From assembly GCF_024508275.1 (NCBI RefSeq), contig NZ_CP101989.1, positions 620,001 to 684,000 of the forward strand: a DNA stretch of 64,000 bases, in the 5' to 3' direction. The stretch comes from Cellulomonas wangsupingiae. Lineage in GTDB: Bacteria > Actinomycetota > Actinomycetes > Actinomycetales > Cellulomonadaceae. Made by a program: the position numbers and the translations under genes. Numbering within the stretch: the stretch's first letter is position 1; each line of letters opens with the position of its first letter. The notes under the pieces are model-generated. The model was not told the origin of the DNA and searched no databases. It saw only the letters and a program-made list of their open reading frames with translations. Positions 17,632 through 26,986 of the stretch are shown piece by piece.

Positions 17632-17721
17632 CGTCCGACGGTACGACGGGGCCCGCCGGTGTGCTCGCGCGCGCTGGACGCGCGGTGCAGGTCCCGGTGG
17701 TGTGGTGGGAGACTGCCCCTC

Positions 17722-20694
17722 GTGGCTGTGACGACCGACGCGACCGGGACGCAGCGCCGGGACGTCGTGCACGCGCTGCGCGACGTCGTGCGGGGGAGCG
17801 TCGACGACTCCTCCCGGCGCCGTGCCGAGTACTCGACGGACGCGTCCAACTACCGCGTCGTGCCGCAGGTCGTGGTGTTCCCGCGGGACACCGACGACGT
17901 CCTGGCGGCACTGTCGGTCGCGCGCGAGACCGGCACGCCCCTGACGTCGCGCGGCGGGGGCACGTCGGTGGCCGGCAACGCCGTGGGGACGGGCATCGTC
18001 CTGGACTTCTCGCGGCACGTGAACCGCGTCCTGGAGATCGACCCCGACGCCCGCACCGCCCGCGTCGAGCCCGGCGTGGTCATGTCCCACCTGCAGCAGG
18101 CGGCCGCGCCGCACGGGCTGCGGTTCGGTCCCGACCCGTCCACGCAGGCCCGCGCGACGCTCGGCGGCATGATCGGCAACAACGCGTGCGGTCCGCGGGC
18201 CGTCGCGTACGGCCGCACCGCGGACAACGTGGTCGACCTCGACGTGGTGGACGGCACGGGCCGCCGGTTCACCGCGCGCTCGGGCGCCGGCGCCCTCGAC
18301 GTCGTCCCGGGGCTCGACGCGCTGGTCCGCGCGCACCTCGACGTTATCCGCACCGAGCTCGGGCGGTTCCGCCGGCAGGTGTCCGGGTACTCCCTGGAGC
18401 ACCTGGCCCCGGAGCACGGCACGGACCTGGCCAAGATGCTCGTCGGCACCGAGGGCACCCTCGTCACGCTGCTCGGCGCCACGGTGAACCTCGTGCCCGT
18501 GCCGTCGGCGCCCGTGCTCGTCGTCCTCGGCTACCCGGACATGCCGACCGCCGCCGATGCCGTCCCCGCGCTGCTGGCGCACGCCCCGCTCGCGATCGAG
18601 GGCATGGACTCGCGGCTCGTCGACGTGGTGCGGCGCGTCAAGGGCGCGTCCGCGGTGCCCGACCTGCCGCCCGGCGGCGGCTGGCTGATGTGCGAGGTCG
18701 GCGGCGCGACCCTCGACGAGGCGCTGGCGACGGCCCGCGCGCTGGCGGCCGATGCGGGCACCGACGCGGTCGGCGTCTTCCCGCCCGGCCCGGACGCGGT
18801 GGCGATGTGGCGCATCCGGGAGGACGGCGCGGGCCTGGGCGGGCGCACGCCGTCGGGCGAGCAGGCGTGGCCCGGGTTCGAGGACTCGGCGGTCCCGCCC
18901 GAGCGGCTGGGCGCCTACCTGCGCGAGCTCGAGGCGCTGATGGCCGACCACCGCGTCGACGGGCTGGCGTACGGGCACTTCGGCGACGGCTGCGTGCACC
19001 TGCGTCTCGACATCCCCATGACGCGGTCGGGCGGCCCGCTGCGCGCGTTCATGGAGGACGCGGCCGAGCTCGTCGCGCGGCACGGCGGATCGCTGTCCGG
19101 TGAGCACGGCGACGGCCGGGCGCGCTCCGAGCTGCTGCCCGTCATGTACTCGCGGCGCACCATCGACCTGTTCGGGGCCGTGAAGGACCTCTTCGACCCG
19201 CGCGACCTGCTGAACCCCGGCGTCCTGGTGCGCCCGCGCCCGCTCGACGCCGACCTGCGCCGGCCCGCGGCACGCCCGCTGCTCGCCGGGGCCGGCGGGT
19301 TCGCGTTCGCGCACGACGGCGGCGACATGACCACGGCCGTGCACCGGTGCGTGGGCGTCGGCAAGTGCCGCGCCGACACCACCGCGGCGGGCGGCTTCAT
19401 GTGCCCGTCGTACCTGGCGACGAAGGACGAGAAGGACTCGACGCGCGGCCGCGCGCGCGTGCTGCAGGAGATGGCGAACGGGTCGCTGGTGTCGCGCGGC
19501 TGGTCGTCGCCCGAGGTGCACGAGGTCCTCGACCTGTGCCTGAGCTGCAAGGCGTGCTCGTCGGACTGCCCCGCCGGCGTCGACATGGCGCAGTACAAGG
19601 CCGAGGTGCTGCACCGCACGTACAAGGGGCGGCTGCGGCCGGTGAACCACTACGCGCTGGGCTGGCTGCCTCGGTGGGCGCGGCTCGTCACGGGCGTGCC
19701 GGGTCTCGCGTCGCTGGCCAACGCCGTGCTCGGGGTGCGGCCCGTGGCCAAGGCCGTGCTGGCGCTCGGCGGCATGGACACGCGGCGGCGGATGGTGAAG
19801 TTCGCCCCCGAGCCGTTCCGCGCCTGGTCGCGGCGCGCGGGACGACGGTCGGGCGACGTGCGCGTCGTGGGCCGCGCCGACGCGACCACGGTGACGCTGC
19901 CGGCGGAGGCGGACGCCGCCGCCGGCGACGGGGCCACCGCGACGCCCCGACCGCCCGTGCTGCTGTGGACCGACTCGTTCTCCGACACCCTCGCGCCGTC
20001 CGTCGCGCACGCCGCCGTCGCCGTGCTGCGCGACGCGGGCTACGAGGTGCTCGTGCCCGACCACGACGCGTGCTGCGGGCTCACGTGGATCAGCACGGGG
20101 CAGCTCGACGGCGCGCGGCACCAGCTCGAGCACCTGCTGGAGGTGCTCGGGCCGTTCGCGGTCAACGGCATCCCGATCGTCGGCCTCGAGCCGTCGTGCA
20201 CGGCCGTGCTGCGCAGCGACCTCGTCGAGCTGCTGCCGGACGACCCCCGGGCCGTCGCGGTGTCGCGCGAGACGCGCACGCTGGCCGAGCTGCTCACGGC
20301 GCCCGCGCCGATCGGGCCGGGGGACCGCTGGCAGGTGCCCGACCTGTCGGACGTCACGGCCGTCGTGCAGCCGCACTGCCACCACTACTCGGTGATGACG
20401 TGGACGGCCGACCGCCGCCTCCTCACCGACGCGGGGGCGACGTTCTCGGCGCTCGCGGGCTGCTGCGGGCTGGCCGGCAACTTCGGTATGGAGAAGGGCC
20501 ACTACGACGTGTCGGTCGCGGTCGCGGAGAACGCGCTGCTGCCGGCGCTGCGGGCCGCCGCGCCGGGGGACGTGTACCTGGCGGACGGGTACTCGTGCCG
20601 CACGCAGGCCGAGCAGCTCGCCGACGTGCACGGCGTCCACCTGGCCGAGCTGCTGGCCTCCCGCCTCCCGGGCCGCACCCCGCCTCCCGCCTGA
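17722..20694 (+). CDS. FAD-linked oxidase fused to an Fe-S/CCG reductase module (D-2-hydroxyacid dehydrogenase-like)
   Basis: 990 residues. Order: FAD-binding domain type 4 (about 35-215; SRGGGTSVAGNAVG and GGMIGNNACG), FAD-oxidase C-terminal domain (about 220-510, ending GDGRARSELLPVMYS), two ferredoxin-like cysteine groups (from Cys543, and CLSCKACSSDCP from Cys606), and two CCG motifs (Cys784 and Cys914). This matches the YdiJ-like fused family that oxidises D-2-hydroxyacids such as D-lactate or D-2-hydroxyglutarate and passes electrons through Fe-S clusters to the membrane chain. The exact substrate cannot be told. GTG 17722 has GAGACT 7 nt upstream. The gene may share regulation with the divergent MFS gene. 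Confidence 0.88.
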   Translation: MAVTTDATGTQRRDVVHALRDVVRGSVDDSSRRRAEYSTDASNYRVVPQVVVFPRDTDDVLAALSVARETGTPLTSRGGGTSVAGNAVGTGIVLDFSRHVNRVLEIDPDARTARVEPGVVMSHLQQAAAPHGLRFGPDPSTQARATLGGMIGNNACGPRAVAYGRTADNVVDLDVVDGTGRRFTARSGAGALDVVPGLDALVRAHLDVIRTELGRFRRQVSGYSLEHLAPEHGTDLAKMLVGTEGTLVTLLGATVNLVPVPSAPVLVVLGYPDMPTAADAVPALLAHAPLAIEGMDSRLVDVVRRVKGASAVPDLPPGGGWLMCEVGGATLDEALATARALAADAGTDAVGVFPPGPDAVAMWRIREDGAGLGGRTPSGEQAWPGFEDSAVPPERLGAYLRELEALMADHRVDGLAYGHFGDGCVHLRLDIPMTRSGGPLRAFMEDAAELVARHGGSLSGEHGDGRARSELLPVMYSRRTIDLFGAVKDLFDPRDLLNPGVLVRPRPLDADLRRPAARPLLAGAGGFAFAHDGGDMTTAVHRCVGVGKCRADTTAAGGFMCPSYLATKDEKDSTRGRARVLQEMANGSLVSRGWSSPEVHEVLDLCLSCKACSSDCPAGVDMAQYKAEVLHRTYKGRLRPVNHYALGWLPRWARLVTGVPGLASLANAVLGVRPVAKAVLALGGMDTRRRMVKFAPEPFRAWSRRAGRRSGDVRVVGRADATTVTLPAEADAAAGDGATATPRPPVLLWTDSFSDTLAPSVAHAAVAVLRDAGYEVLVPDHDACCGLTWISTGQLDGARHQLEHLLEVLGPFAVNGIPIVGLEPSCTAVLRSDLVELLPDDPRAVAVSRETRTLAELLTAPAPIGPGDRWQVPDLSDVTAVVQPHCHHYSVMTWTADRRLLTDAGATFSALAGCCGLAGNFGMEKGHYDVSVAVAENALLPALRAAAPGDVYLADGYSCRTQAEQLADVHGVHLAELLASRLPGRTPPPA

Positions 20695-21020
20695 CCCCCA
20701 CGGCCCCACCCCACCCCCCGAGCGCGGTACTCGACCACCGAGCGCGGCATCAACGAGTACCGCCCTCGGCGGTCGAGTACCGCGCTCGGCGGGGGTGCGT
20801 GGACGGGGTCGCACCCGCGGGGGCGGGCGGTGCGCGTCCACCTGCGGGGGGACCACCCGGGTGGTCGGGCAGCACCCTCGTCGGACCCCGTGTCGCCCGT
20901 CCGACGGGCTGACTCCGTCACCCCAGTTGTGGGACAGTGTCCAGGCGACGACCGCACGCTGTGCCGCCAGGTGCGACCCGTCACGACCGCCCCGCTGTGC
21001 AAGGAAGGCCCGGACGCGAC
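20695..21020 (+). other. Intergenic region, 326 nt
   Basis: No gene is seen. It holds the palindromic repeat at 20718-20789. The AAGGAAGG ribosome site of the next gene is at 21001-21008, 12 nt before its ATG. I could not find a convincing promoter, although the stretch around 20930-20945 is slightly less GC-rich. Confidence 0.6.
20718..20789. repeat. Nested palindromic intergenic element
   Basis: The 19-nt arms at 20718-20736 and 20771-20789 (core GAGCGCGGTACTCGA) are perfect complements. The loop itself contains a second, imperfect inverted repeat (CCGAG-c-GCGG and CCGC-c-CTCGG). The unit GAGCGCGG occurs twice in the left half. The structure looks like a REP-type mobile palindrome, or a terminator of the upstream dehydrogenase gene, whose stop is 24 nt away. 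Confidence 0.6.
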
Positions 21021-22406
21021 ATGCCGATCTTCGAGCTCGACGACGGACGCCCGCGCCTCGTCCAGCCGATGCAGCCGCTCGCCGGCTCGTTCGCGCAGGA
21101 GGTCACCGCGCTGGTCACCCACCACCTCGCCGCGATCGCCGGTGAGCCGCTGTTCGTCGTCCGCGTGCGCGGCACGTCCGACCGCGCCGACCTGCCCGAG
21201 CTGCTGGCCCTCGACGCGTCCGGGCGTCCCGTGGTCGTCGACGTCGCGCAGGTGCTGGACGACGACGCGGTCGTCACCGCCCTGCGGCACGGGGGTGCGG
21301 CCGCACGCATGACGACCGCCGACCTGGCCCGCGCCTACCACGTCGACCCCAGCCGGTTCGCGGTCGACTTCGCGGCCTTCCGTGAGCACGTGCCGTTCGG
21401 GACCACGATCGGCCGGACGCGCAGCGGCGTGCGGCTGCTCCTGCTCTGCTCCGAGGTCGCCGCCGAGGCGACCGACACGCTCGGGTTCCTGCGCGGCGGG
21501 GAGCACCAGGTCGACGTGCTGCAGGTCGGTGTCGTCCGCGGGGACGAGCGCCGGCTGCTCGAGGTCTCGCCCCTCGCGCTCCACGAGGGCGTGCGTCGCC
21601 CCGTCGAGCCGACCGCGCTGCGCCTGGTGCGCTCGAGCGAGGCGTTCGCGACGGCCATGGCGTACGAGCCGGAGCGGGCACCCGGCCTGCCGTCGGGCCG
21701 GCCCCGCTCCCTGCCGACGGGCGAGCTGCGGGCCGTCACGCCGCCCGAGCAGACCGAGCCGCCCGCGCCGACGCCCATCGGCCGCCGGGGGAGCGTCACC
21801 GAGCCCACGCCGCTGCCGTTCCGCACGGCCGGCCCCACGGCGCAGCCGCCCGAGGCGCCGAGCGACTCCCCGCGTCCCGGTGGCCCCGGACGGCCCGACG
21901 TCACCGAGTGGCCGCGCGACGCGTCGGTGCCGCCGTCGACGTCGATGCTGGAGGGCCCGGCGACGCTCACGCCCGTCGCGGGGCTGCGCGCCGCCGTCGT
22001 CGACGGTGCGGGCGCGCGCACGGCCGACGCGGACGGCCGACCCGGCGACGCGGCCCCGGGCGACGGCGCGAGCTCCCCGACCCCGCCGCGCGGGCAGGCG
22101 TCGGCGGACGTGCGCGACGGGTCCCGGCGCCCGGCGCGCCCGGACTGGCCGTACCCCGAGCTCGCGATGCTCGCGAAGAGCCGTCGTGCCGTGACGACCC
22201 TGGTGTGGGTCCGCGAGCGGCGCGGTCAGCGGTTCTCGGCGCTGCTGCGTCCCGACGGCCTCATCGAGCTGCCCGACGGCAGCGTCGTGCCGGACCCGGA
22301 CGTGGCCGCGGCGACCCTCTCGGGCGTCGAGGGCGTCGACGGGTGGCGCGCGTGGCGCCTCGGCGACGGCGGCCCGACCCTCGCGGAGGCGACCGGCGCG
22401 CTGTGA
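21021..22406 (+). CDS. Protein with RAMA/DUF4357-like C-terminus and nuclease-like N-terminus
   Basis: 461 residues. The C-terminal 75 (VWVRERRGQRFSALLRPDG, then LPDGSVVPDPDVAAATLSG and GWRAWRL) resemble the RAMA/DUF4357 domain found beside restriction-modification enzymes. The N-terminal 200 residues have an alpha/beta pattern in which ELLALDASGRPVVVDVAQVL sits where a PDDEXK nuclease has its Asp and Glu-x-Lys; the second motif is degenerate. The middle is a Pro-rich linker. I infer a DNA-associated protein of unknown role, possibly with an inactive nuclease fold. ATG 21021 is preferred over an upstream in-frame ATG at 20937 because AAGGAAGG precedes it. Confidence 0.6.
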   Translation: MPIFELDDGRPRLVQPMQPLAGSFAQEVTALVTHHLAAIAGEPLFVVRVRGTSDRADLPELLALDASGRPVVVDVAQVLDDDAVVTALRHGGAAARMTTADLARAYHVDPSRFAVDFAAFREHVPFGTTIGRTRSGVRLLLLCSEVAAEATDTLGFLRGGEHQVDVLQVGVVRGDERRLLEVSPLALHEGVRRPVEPTALRLVRSSEAFATAMAYEPERAPGLPSGRPRSLPTGELRAVTPPEQTEPPAPTPIGRRGSVTEPTPLPFRTAGPTAQPPEAPSDSPRPGGPGRPDVTEWPRDASVPPSTSMLEGPATLTPVAGLRAAVVDGAGARTADADGRPGDAAPGDGASSPTPPRGQASADVRDGSRRPARPDWPYPELAMLAKSRRAVTTLVWVRERRGQRFSALLRPDGLIELPDGSVVPDPDVAAATLSGVEGVDGWRAWRLGDGGPTLAEATGAL

Positions 22407-22422
22407 GCGCGGGCGGGCGCCG

Positions 22423-23424
22423 TCAGGACCAGCCGTAGGCGACGAGCCAGCGGGTGAGCTCGGCGTAGAACCGCTCGCGTGCTCGCGGCGCGGACAGCGT
22501 GAGGTCGTGCATCGCGCCCGGCACGCGCACGAGCGTCACGACGGGGCCGAGCTGCACCGCCCGCCGCGCGATCGCCTCGACGTCGAGCACGACGTCCGCC
22601 GTGCGCATGTCCTCGCTCCACCGCGGGCTGATGAGGGTCCGGCCGGAGACGGCCGCGAGCACGGGGACGTCGATGTCCAGCCCGCGGGCGACGGCGGCGT
22701 GGCCCACCATGACGGCGCTCAGCCAGCCCGCGCGCACGGGGAACGACGGCGTGGGCCGCCACCGCGCGTCCACCGTCCAGTCCCCGCCGGTGGCGACGTC
22801 GATGGTGCGGGCGTAGTAGCCCGGGTCGATGTTCGGCAGCGCGGCCTTGGGGCTGAACCGCGCGAGCCGGCTGATGGCGGGCGCCGACAGGTGCCGTGCG
22901 AGCGACGACCCCTGCAGCTCCAGCCACGGGGAGTTGAGCACGAGCCCGCTGACGACGCCCGGGTGCCGCGCGACCCACAGGCTCAGCACGAGCCCGCCCG
23001 TCGAGTGGCCCATGAGCATGACCCGCGCGACGGGTCCGAGCTCGGCGCGCACCACGTCGAGGGCCGCGCCGATCTCCTCGTCGTACGTGCGCAGGTCGTC
23101 GACGTAGCCGGGGGTCTGGTGCTCGCGCAGCGACCGGCCGGACTTGCGCAGGTCCAGCGCGTAGAACGCGGCACCCTGGGAGTGCCAGAACCGTGCGAGC
23201 GGCGCCTGGAAGAAGTAGTCCGACCAGCCGTGGACGTACAGCACGGCCCGCGCGGGCCGCAGCGCAGGGTCCGGCAGGTGACGCACGAGCGTCGCGGTGA
23301 CCTCGCCCTCGTCGTCGTCGGCCAGGTCGAGGCGGCGCGCCTCGAAGCCGTCGCCGAGCGCGTCGGGGCCCCACGACGTCGTGAGCGTGGTGGCGTCCCA
23401 CGCCGGGGCGTCCGGCGGCGGCAC
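22423..23424 (-). CDS. Alpha/beta hydrolase, lysophospholipase/monoacylglycerol lipase-like
   Basis: 333 residues. AVLYVHGWSDYFFQ provides the oxyanion region. GHSTGG contains the nucleophile Ser141. A late His lies in VPGAMHDLTLS. The ALDLRKSGRS segment is typical of serine aminopeptidase S33/monoacylglycerol lipase homologues. No signal peptide is seen, so it is cytoplasmic. It starts with GTG 3 nt after the stop of the upstream oxidoreductase gene, so the two are probably translationally coupled. The substrate is unknown; a short-chain ester is plausible. Confidence 0.82.
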   Translation of the reverse strand: MPPPDAPAWDATTLTTSWGPDALGDGFEARRLDLADDDEGEVTATLVRHLPDPALRPARAVLYVHGWSDYFFQAPLARFWHSQGAAFYALDLRKSGRSLREHQTPGYVDDLRTYDEEIGAALDVVRAELGPVARVMLMGHSTGGLVLSLWVARHPGVVSGLVLNSPWLELQGSSLARHLSAPAISRLARFSPKAALPNIDPGYYARTIDVATGGDWTVDARWRPTPSFPVRAGWLSAVMVGHAAVARGLDIDVPVLAAVSGRTLISPRWSEDMRTADVVLDVEAIARRAVQLGPVVTLVRVPGAMHDLTLSAPRARERFYAELTRWLVAYGWS

Positions 23425-23427
23425 CGC

Positions 23428-24387
23428 TCAGACCTCGAGGACGATCTTGCCGACGTGCGCGCCGTCGGCCAGCCGGGCGAGCGCGTCGGCGGCGCGCGCC
23501 AGCGGGTAGGTCGAGTCGACGACGGGCCGCACGCCGGTGCGTGCGAGGAACGCGAGGACCTGGGCCAGCTCGTCGCGCGTGCCCATCGTCGCGCCCACGA
23601 TGCTGATCTCCTGGAAGAACACCTTGGTGAGCGACGCCGGCGCCGGGTCGCCCGAGGTCAGCCCTGCGACGACGATCCGCCCACCGGGCCGCACGGAGCG
23701 CACCGAGTGCTCCCACGTCGCCTTCCCGACGGTCTCCAGCACGACGTCGACACGACCGACCCGGGTGCCCGGCTCGACCGCCTGCGCCGCCCCGAGCGTC
23801 AGCGCCCGCTCGCGCTTGGCGGCGTCGCGGCCCGTGACGACCATCTCGAGGCCCGCCGCGGCGCCGAGCTGCACGGCCGCGACGGCGACCCCGCCGCCGG
23901 CGCCCTGCACCAGCACGCGCTGCCCGGGCTGCGCCTCGCCGGAGCGGAAGAGCATGCGGTACGCCGTGAGGTACGCGGTCGGGACGCACGCGGCCTCGAC
24001 GAACGACAGCTCGGCGGGCTTGTCGACGAGGTTCCACGCGGGCACGGCGACGCGCTCGGCGAGGGTCCCGGGGTACCGCTCCGACAGCAGCGTGCGGGGC
24101 TCGTCGGCCGGCACCCCGCGCCCGTCCGGACCTCCGACGACGGCGTGCACGACGACCTCGCGGCCGTCGGCCGTGACCCCCGCCGCGTCCGTGCCCAGCA
24201 CCATCGGCAGCTGCTCGGCGCGCAGCCCGACCCCGCGCAGCGACCACAGGTCGTGGTGGTTGAGGGACGCTGCACGCACGTCGACGCTCGTCCAGCCGTC
24301 GGGGGCTGCCGCCTCCGGGGCGTCGCCGACCTCCAGGCCGGCGAGCGGGTCGTCGGGGGAGAAGGACACGACGCGGGCGCAGAGCAT
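23428..24387 (-). CDS. Medium-chain dehydrogenase/reductase, quinone oxidoreductase-like
   Basis: 319 residues. The GroES-like N-terminal part has SLNHHDLWSLRG and VLGTDAAGVT. The Rossmann part has GQRVLVQGAGGGVAVAAVQLG. VVLETVGKATWEHSVRSVRPGGRIVVAGLTSG follows. The zinc-ligand motif GHE of alcohol dehydrogenases is missing, so a zinc-free NADPH-dependent quinone or enone reductase is more likely. It is the first gene of a two-gene unit with the alpha/beta hydrolase. TAGCGT lies 5 nt before the ATG and GTGAGG overlaps that gap, so either leaderless or SD initiation is possible. Confidence 0.85.
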   Translation of the reverse strand: MLCARVVSFSPDDPLAGLEVGDAPEAAAPDGWTSVDVRAASLNHHDLWSLRGVGLRAEQLPMVLGTDAAGVTADGREVVVHAVVGGPDGRGVPADEPRTLLSERYPGTLAERVAVPAWNLVDKPAELSFVEAACVPTAYLTAYRMLFRSGEAQPGQRVLVQGAGGGVAVAAVQLGAAAGLEMVVTGRDAAKRERALTLGAAQAVEPGTRVGRVDVVLETVGKATWEHSVRSVRPGGRIVVAGLTSGDPAPASLTKVFFQEISIVGATMGTRDELAQVLAFLARTGVRPVVDSTYPLARAADALARLADGAHVGKIVLEV

Positions 24388-24438
24388 GCCTCACGCTAGC
24401 CCGCCGCGGCGGCCGGGACGGCGCGTGACGTCCGGGCG

Positions 24439-24807
24439 TCAGACCGTGTCGGCCACCGGTGTCTGCTGGTACAGGCTCAGCCCCCAGGAGCCCCACCGGC
24501 GCACGTACACGCTCGTCATCCACGCCGCGAAGGGCGGTGCGCCGGTGCGCGACGCGGTCCCGAGGTAGACGAGCGCGGCGGCGTCCGCCCCGACCGGCAC
24601 GACGCGCGGGTGCTCGATCAGGTACTCGTCCCACACGGGCGCGTCGCGCAGCGACGCGAGGGCCGCCGCGCGGTCCAGCACGGCACCGTGGGCCAGCACC
24701 ATGACGCCGTCGTCGGTGAGCAGCTCGTCGTACACGTCGCTGCCCGTGCCGTCGCACAGCGACCGCCACCCCCGGTGCTCCAGCCGCAGCAGCTCGTGCA
24801 GGCTCAT
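24439..24807 (-). CDS. NTF2-like (DUF4440/SnoaL-type) protein
   Basis: 122 residues. It begins with LHELLRLEHRGWRSLCDGTG and continues YDELLTDDGVMVLAHGAVLDRAAAL, the helix-and-cone opening typical of NTF2-like proteins. A TSVYVRRWGSWGLSLYQQTP strand pair closes it. Members bind small molecules or act as isomerases or dehydratases; the role here is unknown. TACCTT lies 6 nt before ATG 24807 on the minus strand, so it probably has its own leaderless promoter. Confidence 0.8.
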   Translation of the reverse strand: MSLHELLRLEHRGWRSLCDGTGSDVYDELLTDDGVMVLAHGAVLDRAAALASLRDAPVWDEYLIEHPRVVPVGADAAALVYLGTASRTGAPPFAAWMTSVYVRRWGSWGLSLYQQTPVADTV

Positions 24808-24843
24808 GGCCGCAAGGTAGCCCCCACCGGGCGTTCCCGCCCC

Positions 24844-25566
24844 TCAGAGCAGCGGCAGCATGCGTCCGAGGTCGGGCACGGCGTCGGACGTGTAGCGCGC
24901 CTGCAGCGCGACCGCGAGCGCGTCGACGTCGTACGGGACACGGCCCGTGGCCAGGCGCACCCAGCGTCGGGCGTCCGCGACCTCCAGGTCCCAGCCGCCG
25001 CGGGCCCGGACGATCGCCAGCAGCTCGTCCGCGACGAGCGCGAGCGCTCCGGGGTCGACGGGGTCGGGGACGGCATCGCTGCCGCGGGCGCGCCGCACGG
25101 AGCGGACCAGGTCGTCCCCGTGCACGACGAGCTCCAGGAGCCGCGACACCGTCATCGTCGACAGGCGGACGGGCCCGCGGCGCGCCTGCACCACCGGGTC
25201 ACCCGGGCCGAGACGTTCGAGCGTCGCGAACGCCTGGCGCGCCGACGACGTCACGTAGCCGACCGGGTCGAGCGCGTGCTCCGCCGCGAGCTGGCGGGTC
25301 GTCTCCGCGACGTCCGCGGCGCGGCCCGCGTACGACCCGAGGTACTCCCCGAGCGTGAGCGGCACGGTGCCCGCGGGCGCCGGTGTGCACACGGCCAGCG
25401 CGTCCATCGCGCGGCCGAGGTGCGCCCACAGGTCGACGATCGTCCACCCGGCCAGCACCGAGGACTCGCGTCCCAGGCGGGGGTCGGCCATCACCTCGAC
25501 CCAGTCGTGCAGGCGGTCCCACTGGGCCCGCAGGGCGGTGGTGGCGGTGGCGACGTCGACGGACAT
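24844..25566 (-). CDS. Maleylpyruvate isomerase/DinB-family mycothiol-dependent-type enzyme
   Basis: 240 residues from ATG 25566. The first half (LRAQWDRLHDWVEVM, then GWTIVDLWAHLGRAMDAL) is the four-helix MDMPI/DinB domain with the His in WAHLGR. A second ligand region is LLELVVHGDDLVRSV. The family uses mycothiol as a thiol cofactor, which fits an actinobacterium. The substrate is unknown. CACCAT lies 6 nt upstream of the chosen ATG; the 16-residue longer frame has no supporting signal. Confidence 0.78.
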   Translation of the reverse strand: MSVDVATATTALRAQWDRLHDWVEVMADPRLGRESSVLAGWTIVDLWAHLGRAMDALAVCTPAPAGTVPLTLGEYLGSYAGRAADVAETTRQLAAEHALDPVGYVTSSARQAFATLERLGPGDPVVQARRGPVRLSTMTVSRLLELVVHGDDLVRSVRRARGSDAVPDPVDPGALALVADELLAIVRARGGWDLEVADARRWVRLATGRVPYDVDALAVALQARYTSDAVPDLGRMLPLL

Positions 25567-25639
25567 GTGTCCATGGTGCCGCGTCGTGGGCGTCGCCGCG
25601 TCAGGGGCCCACAACGGTGGCGGGTGCCGCCCGTACCCG

Positions 25640-26947
25640 TCAGGCCCGCCGCGCGCCCTCGCGCAGGAAGTCCGCGACGTGCCGCCCGACCTGGTCCTCC
25701 TCGATGAGGAACCCGTCGTGCCCGTAGTCGGAGTGCACGTACCGCACGGGCCCGGCGCCGGGGATCGCGGCGGCGACGCGCTCGGACTGCGCGGGGGTGA
25801 AGAGCCGGTCGCTGTCGACCGCGATGACCAGGGCGCGCGCCGTGACCTGCGCGAGCGCGGACTCGACGCCGCCGCGGTCGCGGCCCAGGTCGTGCGTGAG
25901 CATCGTGCGGGTCAGCGCGACGTAGGTGTTGGCGTCGAACCGGCGGGCCAGCTTGTCGCCGTGGTGGTCGAGGTACGACTGCACGGCGAACCGGCCGCCC
26001 TCCAGCGGGTCCTCGGCGCCCTGCGGGATGCGGCCGAAGCGCGTGTCGAGCTCGAGCGCGGACCGGTACGTCTGGTGGGCGATCTGCCGCGCGATGCCGA
26101 GCCCCACGTGCGGGCCGTCGCCGTCCGGCACGTCGTAGTAGTCGCCGTCGCGGTAGCGCGGGTCCGCGAGGATCGCCGCGAGCTGGGTGTGGAAGCCGGC
26201 GATCTGGTCGCCGCTCGTCTGCGCGCACGTCGCGATGGCGGCGACGGCGTCGACGCGGTCGGGCGCCGTGGCGGCCCACTCCAGGACGCGGTGGCCACCC
26301 ATGGACGCGCCGATGACCAGCGCCCACGAGTCGATGCCCAGCAGGTCGGCCAGGCGCAGCTCGGCGGCGACCTGGTCGCGGACGGTCAGCAGCGGGAACC
26401 TGCTGCCCCACGGGCGCCCGTCCGGTGCGGTCGTCGCCGGGCCCGTGGAGCCCTGGCAGCCGCCCAGCACGTTGGGGGCGACGACGAACCAGCGGTCCGT
26501 GTCGATGGGCGCACCCGGCCCGACCATCGACTGCCACCAGCCCGGGGTCGGGTGCCCCGGGCCGGCGTCGCCGGTGACGTGGGAGTCGCCCGTCAGCGCG
26601 TGTAGGACGAGGACGGCGTTGCTGCCGTCCTCGTCGAGCTCGCCCCACGTCTCGTACGCGACGCGCACGGCCGGCAGGCGACCGCCGGACTCCAGCTTCA
26701 GCGGGCCGAGGTCGGCGAACTGCCGGCGACCCGCATCGGCGCCCTCGCGCCACGCCGCGCTCGCGGGCACGGCCGGCCGCTCGGGCAGCGGCCGGCGGCT
26801 GCCCAGCGCCGCGCCGCGCCGCGCACGGCGCCCGACCAGCGGGTCGGGCACGGCCGTGCCCGCCCCCGCAGCAGGCATCGCGCCGGGCATCGCACGCCGG
26901 GCGGGCGTGGGGTCCGGTGCGTGCGTGCGGGGGTCGGGCTCGGTCAT
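25640..26947 (-). CDS. metX: Homoserine O-acetyltransferase
   Basis: 435 residues. It transfers an acetyl group from acetyl-CoA to L-homoserine, the entry step of methionine synthesis. The alpha/beta-hydrolase fold shows VLVLHALTGDSHVTG, the nucleophile Ser215 in GASMGGHRVLEW, an Asp in VIAVDSDRLFTP and the His of DYGHDGFLIE. GPLKLESGGRLPAVRVAYETWG marks the start of the family core. About 70 Ala/Pro/Arg-rich residues precede it, longer than usual, so a shorter start within that stretch is possible. It lies 39 nt downstream of metY on the same strand and the two form a pathway operon. Confidence 0.93.
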   Translation of the reverse strand: MTEPDPRTHAPDPTPARRAMPGAMPAAGAGTAVPDPLVGRRARRGAALGSRRPLPERPAVPASAAWREGADAGRRQFADLGPLKLESGGRLPAVRVAYETWGELDEDGSNAVLVLHALTGDSHVTGDAGPGHPTPGWWQSMVGPGAPIDTDRWFVVAPNVLGGCQGSTGPATTAPDGRPWGSRFPLLTVRDQVAAELRLADLLGIDSWALVIGASMGGHRVLEWAATAPDRVDAVAAIATCAQTSGDQIAGFHTQLAAILADPRYRDGDYYDVPDGDGPHVGLGIARQIAHQTYRSALELDTRFGRIPQGAEDPLEGGRFAVQSYLDHHGDKLARRFDANTYVALTRTMLTHDLGRDRGGVESALAQVTARALVIAVDSDRLFTPAQSERVAAAIPGAGPVRYVHSDYGHDGFLIEEDQVGRHVADFLREGARRA

Positions 26948-26986
26948 GGCGCTGGTGCCTTCCGTCGGTCTGCCGGGAGCAGGGTC

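Noticed and set aside
20998..21022. Third TGCAAG...GACA match as an ECF promoter
   Set aside because: The spacing is one nt shorter and the second element overlaps the start codon, so it is only the ribosome-site region.
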